DNA of 8,951 nt from Phycisphaerales bacterium. Its GTDB lineage: Bacteria > Planctomycetota > Phycisphaerae > Phycisphaerales > SM1A02. The stretch is from positions 1 through 8,951 of the forward strand of contig DOVP01000042.1 in the NCBI GenBank assembly GCA_003520025.1. The letters are read 5' to 3'. Within the stretch, counting starts at the first letter, position 1, and every line of letters starts with the position of its first letter. The notes below the pieces were generated by a model. That model saw nothing but the letters and a program-made list of their open reading frames with translations, did no database searches and had not been told where the DNA came from. A program made the position numbers and the translations under genes. Shown here piece by piece: positions 1 through 5,997 of this stretch.

Positions 1-942
1 CAGAGCGGCGTCCAAACCCGGAAGCATGATTCGTGATAAGAATCCCCACTTGCCCTCTTTGGCCTCTTTGCCGATCTGCTTGGCAGCACGTATTCCCGCT
101 TTTCGATTCGGGTTCCGGACGGCTGCGGCCAATTCGCCAAAGGACGCATCCAGTTCCTGTAGAGCCAGCCGAACCTCGCTGGCGGTCAGGTTCTTCGGCG
201 TCGCCTGGATGTCCTCGAAGGACACCGAGGCGATCATTGTGAGAAATTCCTCGAGCGCGGCTTCATCCAACGTATTCGTTTCGTTCAAACCAAGTCGGTT
301 TGGCAACCATGTGTTGCACATGGTCCGCTCTTGATCCACAGCCTTGTTGAGTCCAAAGGCGTCCCCATCAATCGACTCCGAGAGTGCTGCGGCAATGTGT
401 TTCGCTTCGCCCGGCCTGATGAAACCCCGTTCCATGGCATCATCGATACAGGCATCGATCTGCTTGGCCATGGCCAACGACACCATGCTGCTGATTATGC
501 ACGGACTAGAGTTCAAGTCATCGGCCATCGCTAGACCGGCCACAATCGCCTTGGAGAAATTCTCATGATCGCCGAATTGCATGGCCAGACCGGCCTCGCC
601 GCTGAGGGCATGGGTGCCGTATAGCATGTGGCTCAAGTGAGGCAGGAGAAGGTCGAACCCCTCCTCCTCAAAGGGCAATTCAAAGTCACAGTGTTCCGAG
701 GATGTTGCTTCGTAGATAAGTCTGATTGTTTGGGCGGTTGCTGACTGAAGCGTGCTTCTCATGTCATCGGTGATCGGATACCCATGTTCAAGGCAGGCAC
801 GGATCCACTGGACTTCGAATTCGAGTTGCCTGTGCTGCTCGTCATTCCGCTCGTCATATTCAGGTTGGAGTTTCAGATAGAAATCCGCCGCATTCTGGAC
901 AGCGCAAGCAGTTGATACCGATAGGATCATCGCAATGAGCAT
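1..942 (-). CDS. Exported protein of unknown function, 3' end beyond left edge
   Basis: The minus strand is open from an ATG at 942 to the window edge: 314 codons without a stop, so the C-terminus lies outside. The start is supported by a GGAGAG ribosome binding site at 950-955 (7 nt spacer) and an in-frame TAA just upstream. The N-terminus (MLIAMILSVSTACAVQNAAD) is hydrophobic and resembles a short signal peptide, with A-C-A about residues 12-14 as a possible signal peptidase I site; it lacks the usual basic n-region. The rest is soluble, helical and acidic, with many Ala, Glu and Asp, and a few Cys (about residues 49, 84, 148 and 164). There is no transmembrane segment after the signal. I recognise no family or catalytic motif. 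It is transcribed divergently from the deiodinase-like gene across a short gap. Codons such as ATA, AGA, AGG and CTA are commoner here than in the pil genes. Coding is well supported; function is unknown. Confidence 0.75.
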   Translation of the reverse strand, partial: MLIAMILSVSTACAVQNAADFYLKLQPEYDERNDEQHRQLEFEVQWIRACLEHGYPITDDMRSTLQSATAQTIRLIYEATSSEHCDFELPFEEEGFDLLLPHLSHMLYGTHALSGEAGLAMQFGDHENFSKAIVAGLAMADDLNSSPCIISSMVSLAMAKQIDACIDDAMERGFIRPGEAKHIAAALSESIDGDAFGLNKAVDQERTMCNTWLPNRLGLNETNTLDEAALEEFLTMIASVSFEDIQATPKNLTASEVRLALQELDASFGELAAAVRNPNRKAGIRAAKQIGKEAKEGKWGFLSRIMLPGLDAAL

Positions 943-949
943 GTGATAT

Positions 950-955
950 CTCTCC
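950..955 (-). promoter_or_regulatory. Ribosome binding site of the left-edge exported protein
   Basis: GGAGAG read on the minus strand, 7 nt before the ATG at 942. It fixes the start of a reading frame that is otherwise open-ended, because it leaves the window. Confidence 0.6.
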
Positions 956-1019
956 AAGAGGTATTCTTACATGGTGACCGGGCATTGTGTCGGGGCACGC
1001 GAGTGATTCCATACTTTCC

Positions 1020-1709
1020 ATGAATCCATCCGGCAACGCCATCCCATTTGAGCCTCATGAACCACAGGGTGACCTCCTCGCCGCTGTGGAGGCATTTCGT
1101 GAGTGCATGTCCAAGAGACGATCTGTCCGGACGTTTTCGCGTGAACCAGTCGATCTCGCCTTGATTGAATCGATCGTGGCAACCGCCGGGACGGCCCCGA
1201 GCGGCGCCAACAAGCAGCCGTGGCGGTTTGTGCTCGTGGGCGACCCGGATACCAAGCGACGCATACGCGAAGCAGCAGAGATCGAAGAGCGAGCGTTCTA
1301 CGAAGAGCGAGCATCGAATGATTGGCTTGAGGATCTCTTGCAGTTGCAAACCGGTCCCGAAAAGGCATTCCTTGAAGATGCGCCATGGTTGATTGTGGTA
1401 TTCAAACTCATGAAAGATGATTGTGAAAAGTCGCAATCAGATCGCGTGTACTACGTCAACGAGTCGGTTGGTATTGCTGTTGGTTTGCTGCTCGCTGCTG
1501 CGCAGCATGCGGGCCTTGCGACGTTGACCCACACCCCGAGCCCGATGGGGTTCCTCAGCGAACTGCTTGGCCGACCCGAATATGAAAGGCCTTATGTGCT
1601 AATCCCAATAGGATGGCCAGCGGACGATTGCACTGTCCCGGACATCTCACGAAAGCCCTTGGACGAAATTCTCCATATGCACATCCCCAAGAACGAGCGT
1701 CCCACTTGA
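1020..1709 (+). CDS. Iodotyrosine deiodinase-like flavoprotein (nitroreductase superfamily)
   Basis: 229 aa from ATG 1020; an in-frame GTG at 987 would add 11 residues, and neither has a convincing ribosome binding site. The fold is FMN-dependent nitroreductase: RRSVR at 33-37 (FMN phosphate contact), APSGAN at 59-64, QPW at 66-68, TLTHTP at 168-173 next to the flavin, and RKPLDEI at 211-217. From memory it aligns without gaps with human iodotyrosine deiodinase over the active-site lid. That puts E90, Y94 and K115 at the positions of human E157, Y161 and K182, which bind the amino-acid part of halotyrosine. Closely matching segments also include TAGTAPSGA and VPD.SRKPLDEI. Known family chemistry is reductive dehalogenation of iodo- or bromotyrosine using FMN. 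The likely role here is halotyrosine dehalogenation in the cytoplasm; the human enzyme's N-terminal membrane anchor is absent. A generic nitroreductase is the alternative, made less likely by the triad. It overlaps the next gene by 4 nt. Confidence 0.85.
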   Translation: MNPSGNAIPFEPHEPQGDLLAAVEAFRECMSKRRSVRTFSREPVDLALIESIVATAGTAPSGANKQPWRFVLVGDPDTKRRIREAAEIEERAFYEERASNDWLEDLLQLQTGPEKAFLEDAPWLIVVFKLMKDDCEKSQSDRVYYVNESVGIAVGLLLAAAQHAGLATLTHTPSPMGFLSELLGRPEYERPYVLIPIGWPADDCTVPDISRKPLDEILHMHIPKNERPT

Positions 1710-2251
1710 TCTGGCTCCATTGGACCCTGACCGGTGTATTCGCGGTGCTCGGCTTGGGGTGCATCCTCCTGACAGTCATGCAGTTGCCCGGAATCTGGGT
1801 CATGCTGCTGCTTGCGCTTGGTGTGCAACTCGCCGACGTTGCCTGGGTTCACGGTGCTGACACGGACGCCGGGTGGTGGGCACTGGGCACCGGCTTGGTA
1901 CTGGCGATCATTGCAGAAATCTTGGAGGGCACAGCCGGTGCTGCTGGCGCGAAGGTCGGTGGTGGTACTCGCCGGGCAATGTGGGGTGGTTTCATCGGTG
2001 GCCTCGTGGGCGCCATTCTTGGCACTCCGCTCATCCCCATTCCAGTGCTTGGCACGTTCATTGGCGCCATTGTCGGCGCATTTGCGGGGGCCCTCATCGG
2101 CGAAACAACCGGCAAGCACTCTCCGAGTGTTGCCGAAGCGCTCAAGCCAGCCGCCGGCGCTGCAGCCGGCCGAGCAGTCGGCACCGTCTTCAAGATGGCC
2201 ATTGGCGTGGCCATCTGGCTCATCCTGATTGCCGGACTCCTGATCCGCTGA
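1706..2251 (+). CDS. DUF456 family membrane protein
   Basis: 181 aa if translation starts at the TTG at 1706, which overlaps the deiodinase-like stop (TTGA). An in-frame ATG at 1613 exists, but it would overlap conserved coding of the upstream gene by 97 bp, so I prefer the TTG. The protein is almost entirely hydrophobic: helices at about 8-24, 29-49, 59-73, 93-108, 114-133 and 163-181. A Pro-Gly pair follows helix 1 (28-29), a charged GAKVGGGTRR loop is at 81-90, and helices 4-5 are rich in small residues and G-x-x-x-G spacing. This order (PG after helix 1, then EGTAGAAGAK and the glycine-rich repeat) matches the DUF456 family as I remember it. Its biochemical role is unknown. It is probably co-transcribed with the preceding gene by coupled translation. 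Its stop abuts the stop of the opposing ATPase gene, leaving no room for a terminator. Confidence 0.75.
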   Translation: MIWLHWTLTGVFAVLGLGCILLTVMQLPGIWVMLLLALGVQLADVAWVHGADTDAGWWALGTGLVLAIIAEILEGTAGAAGAKVGGGTRRAMWGGFIGGLVGAILGTPLIPIPVLGTFIGAIVGAFAGALIGETTGKHSPSVAEALKPAAGAAAGRAVGTVFKMAIGVAIWLILIAGLLIR

Positions 2252-4027
2252 TCAGTCGGTGGTGACGCGAAGGACTTCGGAGAGGGTGGTCTGGCCTGCG
2301 GCCATCTTCTGCATCGCGTCCTGTCGGAGGGTCTTCATGCCCGCATCGCAGCAATGGCGACGCAGTTCGTTGACCGTCGGGTTGCTCGCGATGCGGTCGC
2401 GGAGCATGTCGTCCACTTGGAGCATCTCATAGATGCCGATGCGGCCGGCCATGCCGGTCTGGCGGCAGTTGTCACAACCAGTCCCCTCGCGCATCGTCTC
2501 AAGCGATATGCCGTGCTTGGTGAGGATATCAGCGGCTTCCCTGCTGACAGGCTTGTCGGCACCACAACTGCGGCAGACCCTTCGCATCAGACGCTGCGCG
2601 AGCACAGCGTTGACGGCGCCCGCCACAAGGAAGGGTTCGATTCCGATGTTGATGAGCCGCGTGACCGACGAGGGAGCATCGTTGGTGTGGAGGGTCGAGA
2701 GCACCAGGTGCCCCGTGAGCGCGGCCTGAATGGCGATCGTGGCGGTTTCCTGATCGCGAATCTCGCCCACCATGATGACATCGGGGTCCTGCCGAAGCAG
2801 GGTTCGCAGCGCGGCGCCGAAAGTCATGCCGATTCGATCGTGCGTCTGCATTTGGGTGATGCCGCGCAGTTGATATTCCACCGGATCTTCAACCGTCGAG
2901 ACGTTGAGCCGCTGAAGATCAAGTTCCTGCATGGAACCATAGAGGGTGGTGGTCTTGCCAGAGCCGGTCGGTCCGGTGACAAGCAGGATGCCATGCGGTT
3001 GGGCGATCTGCGTTCTCCACGTGGCGAGCGTCTCTTCTTGAAAGCCCAGATCATCGAGAGGGACCTGAATCGATCGGTTGTCGAGCAGACGCATGACGGT
3101 CTTCTCGCCATGAGGCGTGGGCGCTGTGGAGATTCGAAGATCCAACGGGCGACCATGAACCTGCAGGCGAATGCGGCCGTCTTGAGGCAGCCGACGTTCC
3201 GCGATGTCCAGCGATGCGAGAATCTTGATCCGACTGGTGATGGCAGCGAGCATCCGTCGTGGCGGATTCATCGTTTCATACAACACGCCATCAATGCGAA
3301 GACGGACCTTCAGCGATGACTCGGACGGTTCGATATGGATGTCCGAAGCACCTTCCCGCACCGCAGTCTGAATGATGTGGTTGACGTAGCGAACAACCGG
3401 CGAAGAACTTCCGTCATCAACCTCGTCGTCGTCGTCGTCTTCGAGCAGTTCCACATCGTCCTCGGCGACATCGGCGAGCAGTGCCTGCAGGTCGAGATCG
3501 TCTGGGGCGGTTTCCTTGGCCGAGTCGAGCAACGCCCCGATGGTGGATGGGCAGGCGATGGTGTGCCGAATGGGAGCGCCGCCCATCAAATCACGCACCT
3601 CGTCGATTGTCGCGATGTCCAAGGCGCTCGCGGTTGCCAGCACCAGTCGGTTGCCGCCATTCTGCAGAGGCAGAATGCGCCGATCGCGGCAGTAATCAAT
3701 GCCGAGCAGTGTCAGGGTGTCGGAATCCAGATCATTGGTGGTAGGTGCCAGGAAATCAAGCCCGGCGCCTGCCGCCAGCGTGGACATGACCGAAGCCTCA
3801 TCGGCCCCCATGTTCAGCAGAATGTCGTGAAGTTCGGTGCCCGGCGTCTGCCGCTGAACACGGCGTGCAGATTCAACCTGCTCACGGGAGACAAGACCAT
3901 GCTCTGTCAGAGCCGATCCGAGATCGAACATGGAACTCGGCTGCAAGTCATCCGGCGACCAGAGTTCTCGCATGGTGTCATCTGGTTGAGGCTTGTGTGG
4001 TGGTTCGGTTGGCGTGTGGCGTTGCAC
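2252..4027 (-). CDS. Type II secretion / type IV pilus assembly ATPase (GspE/PilB)
   Basis: 591 aa from GTG 4027. This start is chosen because AAGGA at 4037-4041 lies 9 nt before it and the upstream stop is 13 nt away. ATG 3973 is the alternative; a longer ATG start at 4192 would run 150 bp into the upstream gene. The N-terminal part (about 34-95) resembles a T2SSE_N/MshEN domain. An Asp-rich linker follows at 196-205, then the secretion-ATPase core: Walker A GPTGSGKT at 352-359, Asp box EDPVEY at 380-385, Walker B DVIMVGEIRD at 416-425 and His box GHLVLSTLHTND at 439-450. The zinc-binding cysteines C485, C488, C518 and C521 are all present. The family hydrolyses ATP as a cytoplasmic hexamer to drive pilin or pseudopilin polymerisation. 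The neighbours (pilM, N, O and P-like) favour a type IV pilus-like machine, but GspE and PilB cannot be separated from this window alone. It is the last gene of the operon. Confidence 0.95.
   Translation of the reverse strand: MQRHTPTEPPHKPQPDDTMRELWSPDDLQPSSMFDLGSALTEHGLVSREQVESARRVQRQTPGTELHDILLNMGADEASVMSTLAAGAGLDFLAPTTNDLDSDTLTLLGIDYCRDRRILPLQNGGNRLVLATASALDIATIDEVRDLMGGAPIRHTIACPSTIGALLDSAKETAPDDLDLQALLADVAEDDVELLEDDDDDEVDDGSSSPVVRYVNHIIQTAVREGASDIHIEPSESSLKVRLRIDGVLYETMNPPRRMLAAITSRIKILASLDIAERRLPQDGRIRLQVHGRPLDLRISTAPTPHGEKTVMRLLDNRSIQVPLDDLGFQEETLATWRTQIAQPHGILLVTGPTGSGKTTTLYGSMQELDLQRLNVSTVEDPVEYQLRGITQMQTHDRIGMTFGAALRTLLRQDPDVIMVGEIRDQETATIAIQAALTGHLVLSTLHTNDAPSSVTRLINIGIEPFLVAGAVNAVLAQRLMRRVCRSCGADKPVSREAADILTKHGISLETMREGTGCDNCRQTGMAGRIGIYEMLQVDDMLRDRIASNPTVNELRRHCCDAGMKTLRQDAMQKMAAGQTTLSEVLRVTTD
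3423..3439. repeat. Short TCG trinucleotide repeat encoding a poly-Asp linker
   Basis: Nearly six perfect TCG units on the plus strand (GAC/GAT codons on the minus strand) encode the Asp run at about residues 196-205 of the assembly ATPase, between the N-terminal domain and the catalytic core. Repeat slippage here would add or remove Asp residues in frame. Confidence 0.7.
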
Positions 4028-4035
4028 GGGAGTAG

Positions 4036-4042
4036 ATCCTTC
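4036..4042 (-). promoter_or_regulatory. Ribosome binding site deciding the GTG start of gspE/pilB
   Basis: GAAGGAT on the minus strand overlaps the TGA stop (4043-4041) of the upstream gene and sits about 8-9 nt before GTG 4027. The in-frame ATG at 3973 has no comparable site, which is why GTG 4027 is preferred. Confidence 0.5.
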
Positions 4043-4694
4043 ACGGACGAGGGAGTTCAACTTCGACAGAGGCATCCAATTCGGAGTCGGTTGCTTGCAC
4101 GAGTACGCCCGGCCCGTCAAGTGAGAGAAGTCGCAAGTGCGTGCGTTCGTCGAGTTCGACGTCTTTGTGAAGCGGAAGGCTGATGCCACCAACTACGGCG
4201 ACGCTGTGTCGGCCGCGGAGCACCATGGAAACTCGCATCTCAGAAATCTGCGAGTGCATTTGCGTGATGCGCGCCTCGCGGGCCTCATCGATGCGGGATT
4301 GAGACATCATGATCGGCGCGTCGATCAGGCGGCCCGGGAGGACAAATGGATTGCCCTTGAGTGCCTCAAGCGGAACTCGAAGTTTCGGGTTGTTGGAGTG
4401 TGCGAGGACGCTCAGAGGATCGTCATCGTCGAGTTGAACGTTATTGCTCAAACTGGGAACCGCAGGATTCAGATACGCGACAATCTCCTCTTCGGCATTG
4501 AATTCGGCAGTGGCTGCTGCGGGGCCCCCAGAGAGCAGCCGCATGATGACGATGAGGCACAGCCCGCCGCCCGCTACAAGACCCATGAGCACCATGCGGG
4601 TTCGTCGCTGGCCCGAGAACGGCGCCGCGTCCGGAGATGTGATGACTTCTTCATCACCAACGCGCTCGATTTCAGTCGAATCGATCCAATTCAT
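4041..4694 (-). CDS. PilP/GspC-like inner-membrane pilus or secretion component
   Basis: 217 aa. The ATG at 4694 has GGAGG at 4704-4708 (9 nt spacer) and overlaps the pilO stop as ATGA. Layout: an acidic cytoplasmic tail (1-29), a basic stretch QRRTR (29-33), one transmembrane helix (about 34-55), and an Ala- and Asp-rich linker to about 105. Then comes LRVPLEALKGNPFVLPG (105-121) and a likely beta-rich domain (about 153-215), including MVLRGRHSVAVVGGISLPL and DGPGVLVQATDSEL. A single anchor, a long linker and a small beta domain resembling the GspC homology region or PilP fit the protein that links the PilNO platform to the secretin. Its position, immediately after pilO, is where pilP sits in classical pilMNOPQ operons. 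Sequence similarity is weak by eye, so the assignment rests largely on context and topology. No lipobox is seen, unlike typical lipoprotein PilP, which makes GspC-like anchoring the better analogy. Confidence 0.6.
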   Translation of the reverse strand: MNWIDSTEIERVGDEEVITSPDAAPFSGQRRTRMVLMGLVAGGGLCLIVIMRLLSGGPAAATAEFNAEEEIVAYLNPAVPSLSNNVQLDDDDPLSVLAHSNNPKLRVPLEALKGNPFVLPGRLIDAPIMMSQSRIDEAREARITQMHSQISEMRVSMVLRGRHSVAVVGGISLPLHKDVELDERTHLRLLSLDGPGVLVQATDSELDASVEVELPRP

Positions 4695-5284
4695 CGTGAT
4701 GTACCTCCGGTGGATGCGATCTCTGGAACAGCATCAGCGAAGTAGATGCTCAGCGTGAACTGCGTGGCGATCGATCCCGGGGGGAGTTCGTGCTGGGGAC
4801 CACGGATCTTCAAGCCTGCTTCTTGAATCGAAATTTGGGACAGTCGTGTGATGCGGGGCATGGTTTCAAGTTCGAGCAAGAAGCGATAGAAACCCTCGAA
4901 TGGCCCGTCCATTGAGACCTCCAGCGGCAGTTCCATGTAGACGGCCGTTGGCACCGGCGGTTTGGTTTTCACCGATCGGACCTGCATGCCGTTTCGCTCG
5001 GCAATCTGCCAGATGTTCTCAAGTACACCTTCGACATCGCGCCGCCGAGGCAGTTGCGCCTCAACCTGCTGAACCAGTTGTTCACCGGTGATAAGCACAG
5101 CTTCTAGATCTGGAATTCGCTCGGCCAACTTGGAAATGCGGTCAAGTTGTTGTTGCCGAGTAGCGATGTCCTGCATGGCTTCGGCGATGTCTGCATTCTG
5201 CGGGCGGAATACCGTGTACCACGCGGTAAGCGGGATACCAAGCAGGGCCACGACGAAGCCGACTTTTCGAGCAGTTGTGTTCAT
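4691..5284 (-). CDS. pilO: PilO-like inner-membrane platform protein
   Basis: 197 aa, ATG at 5284 overlapping the pilN stop by ATGA; no clear ribosome binding site, so it is probably translated by coupling to pilN. Topology is that of PilO/GspM: a short cytoplasmic N-terminus, one transmembrane helix (about 8-26), a periplasmic coiled coil rich in Gln, Glu and Arg (about 30-78), the helix-breaking QLP at 77-79, then a ferredoxin-like domain (about 83-185). The segment LPLEVSMDGPFEGFYRFL (119-136), followed by LETMPRITRLSQISI, is characteristic of PilO (a beta strand, then a helix with F-x-x-F-L-x-x-L). The family forms heterodimers with PilN in the periplasm and aligns the inner-membrane platform with the secretin. 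Length is typical. Confidence comes from both the domain pattern and the operon order. Confidence 0.88.
   Translation of the reverse strand: MNTTARKVGFVVALLGIPLTAWYTVFRPQNADIAEAMQDIATRQQQLDRISKLAERIPDLEAVLITGEQLVQQVEAQLPRRRDVEGVLENIWQIAERNGMQVRSVKTKPPVPTAVYMELPLEVSMDGPFEGFYRFLLELETMPRITRLSQISIQEAGLKIRGPQHELPPGSIATQFTLSIYFADAVPEIASTGGTSR
4704..4708 (-). promoter_or_regulatory. Ribosome binding site of the PilP/GspC-like gene
   Basis: A perfect GGAGG on the minus strand lies inside the 3' end of pilO, 9 nt before the ATG at 4694. Together with the ATGA overlap it implies translation at comparable or higher rate than pilO. Confidence 0.65.
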
Positions 5285-5997
5285 TGGTGGAGGGCCCCAA
5301 ATGCGGCGGAGAGCATTGGCGTAACGCCATGGAAGTCTGCATCAGGCCCGAGTTCGACCTTGATTCGGAATTGGCGGACAGACAACTCGTTGAGATCAAT
5401 TTCCTCTGAGAAGTGAAGACTGACGTTCTCGAGCAGTGGGTGTTCATTGAGCGCGGCAAGAAAGGCTGACACATGCACATCGGTCGGCGCAAATCCAAGT
5501 AGCGACACTTCCGTGCGCCAGCGAGGCGGCTCGACGCGAGGATCTGCTTGTGCTTCGGCGGTTGTCTGTCCTCTTTGAGGGCGGTTGGAAGGCGCGTCGG
5601 CATCGTCGGGCAGCGTAGGCGGAAGAAGATGTGAAGTCAGTTCGAATTCAAGCAGCCCAAGCCCTTCGGGCATGCGATTGATGAACTCGGAGAGCAGTAC
5701 TGAGCGAGGAAGTCGATCGACCAGACTCGCTGCGAGTTCCGCTCGCTCGGAGATGCGTGCTTGCCGATCCTCGAGTTTCGAGAGCAGGCGGACTTGATCT
5801 GCAGCCTCCTCATAGCGGATCGAGACTTCCTCGCGAATCTCCTTGACCCGCTGCCAGTCGGATCGGGTAATAAAGAAAGCGACGACAACGCCAGCAAGCA
5901 CAATGGCAAACAACGAGAGCGCCGCAAAGTGCACGCGGCGATCCTGCTTGTGTTCGATGTACTCGCGAGGAAGGAAGTCGTCATTTGGTCTATTCAT
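5281..5997 (-). CDS. pilN: PilN-like inner-membrane platform protein
   Basis: 238 aa. The start chosen is ATG 5997, which overlaps the pilM stop (ATGA). A longer in-frame ATG at 6255 would lie deep inside pilM and adds an Arg/Pro-rich extension with no PilN character. The N-terminal FLPREY (8-13) resembles the NLLP peptide that PilN inserts into PilM. A transmembrane helix follows (about 22-43), then a coiled coil (about 45-92), then LPRSVLLSEFINRMPEGLGL (96-115), typical of PilN. A low-complexity Pro/Asp/Arg stretch (123-160) precedes a second beta-rich part with FLAALNEHPLLENVSL (179-194). The family links cytoplasmic PilM to periplasmic PilO. The 123-160 insert makes it somewhat longer than the usual 180-200 aa. 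No strong ribosome binding site is seen, consistent with coupling to pilM. Confidence 0.88.
   Translation of the reverse strand: MNRPNDDFLPREYIEHKQDRRVHFAALSLFAIVLAGVVVAFFITRSDWQRVKEIREEVSIRYEEAADQVRLLSKLEDRQARISERAELAASLVDRLPRSVLLSEFINRMPEGLGLLEFELTSHLLPPTLPDDADAPSNRPQRGQTTAEAQADPRVEPPRWRTEVSLLGFAPTDVHVSAFLAALNEHPLLENVSLHFSEEIDLNELSVRQFRIKVELGPDADFHGVTPMLSAAFGALHQ

Noticed and set aside
26..568. Several short plus-strand open frames at the left end
   Set aside because: They are antisense to the long open minus-strand frame, which has a ribosome binding site and a signal-like N-terminus.
1592..2119. Minus-strand open frame opposite the DUF456 gene
   Set aside because: It is the antisense of a clear hydrophobic membrane-protein frame and its own product has no recognisable features.
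2354..3319. Long plus-strand open frame (321 codons) opposite the assembly ATPase
   Set aside because: It is antisense to the conserved catalytic core of the ATPase, the product resembles no family and is full of His, Arg and Asp as expected for a shadow frame.
3335..4183. Plus-strand open frame (282 codons) opposite the ATPase N-terminal half
   Set aside because: Antisense shadow of a convincing gene; no recognisable domain and no ribosome binding site.
4028..4192. N-terminal extension of the ATPase to an ATG at 4192
   Set aside because: It overlaps the PilP/GspC-like gene by about 150 bp and lacks family similarity; a ribosome binding site supports GTG 4027 instead.
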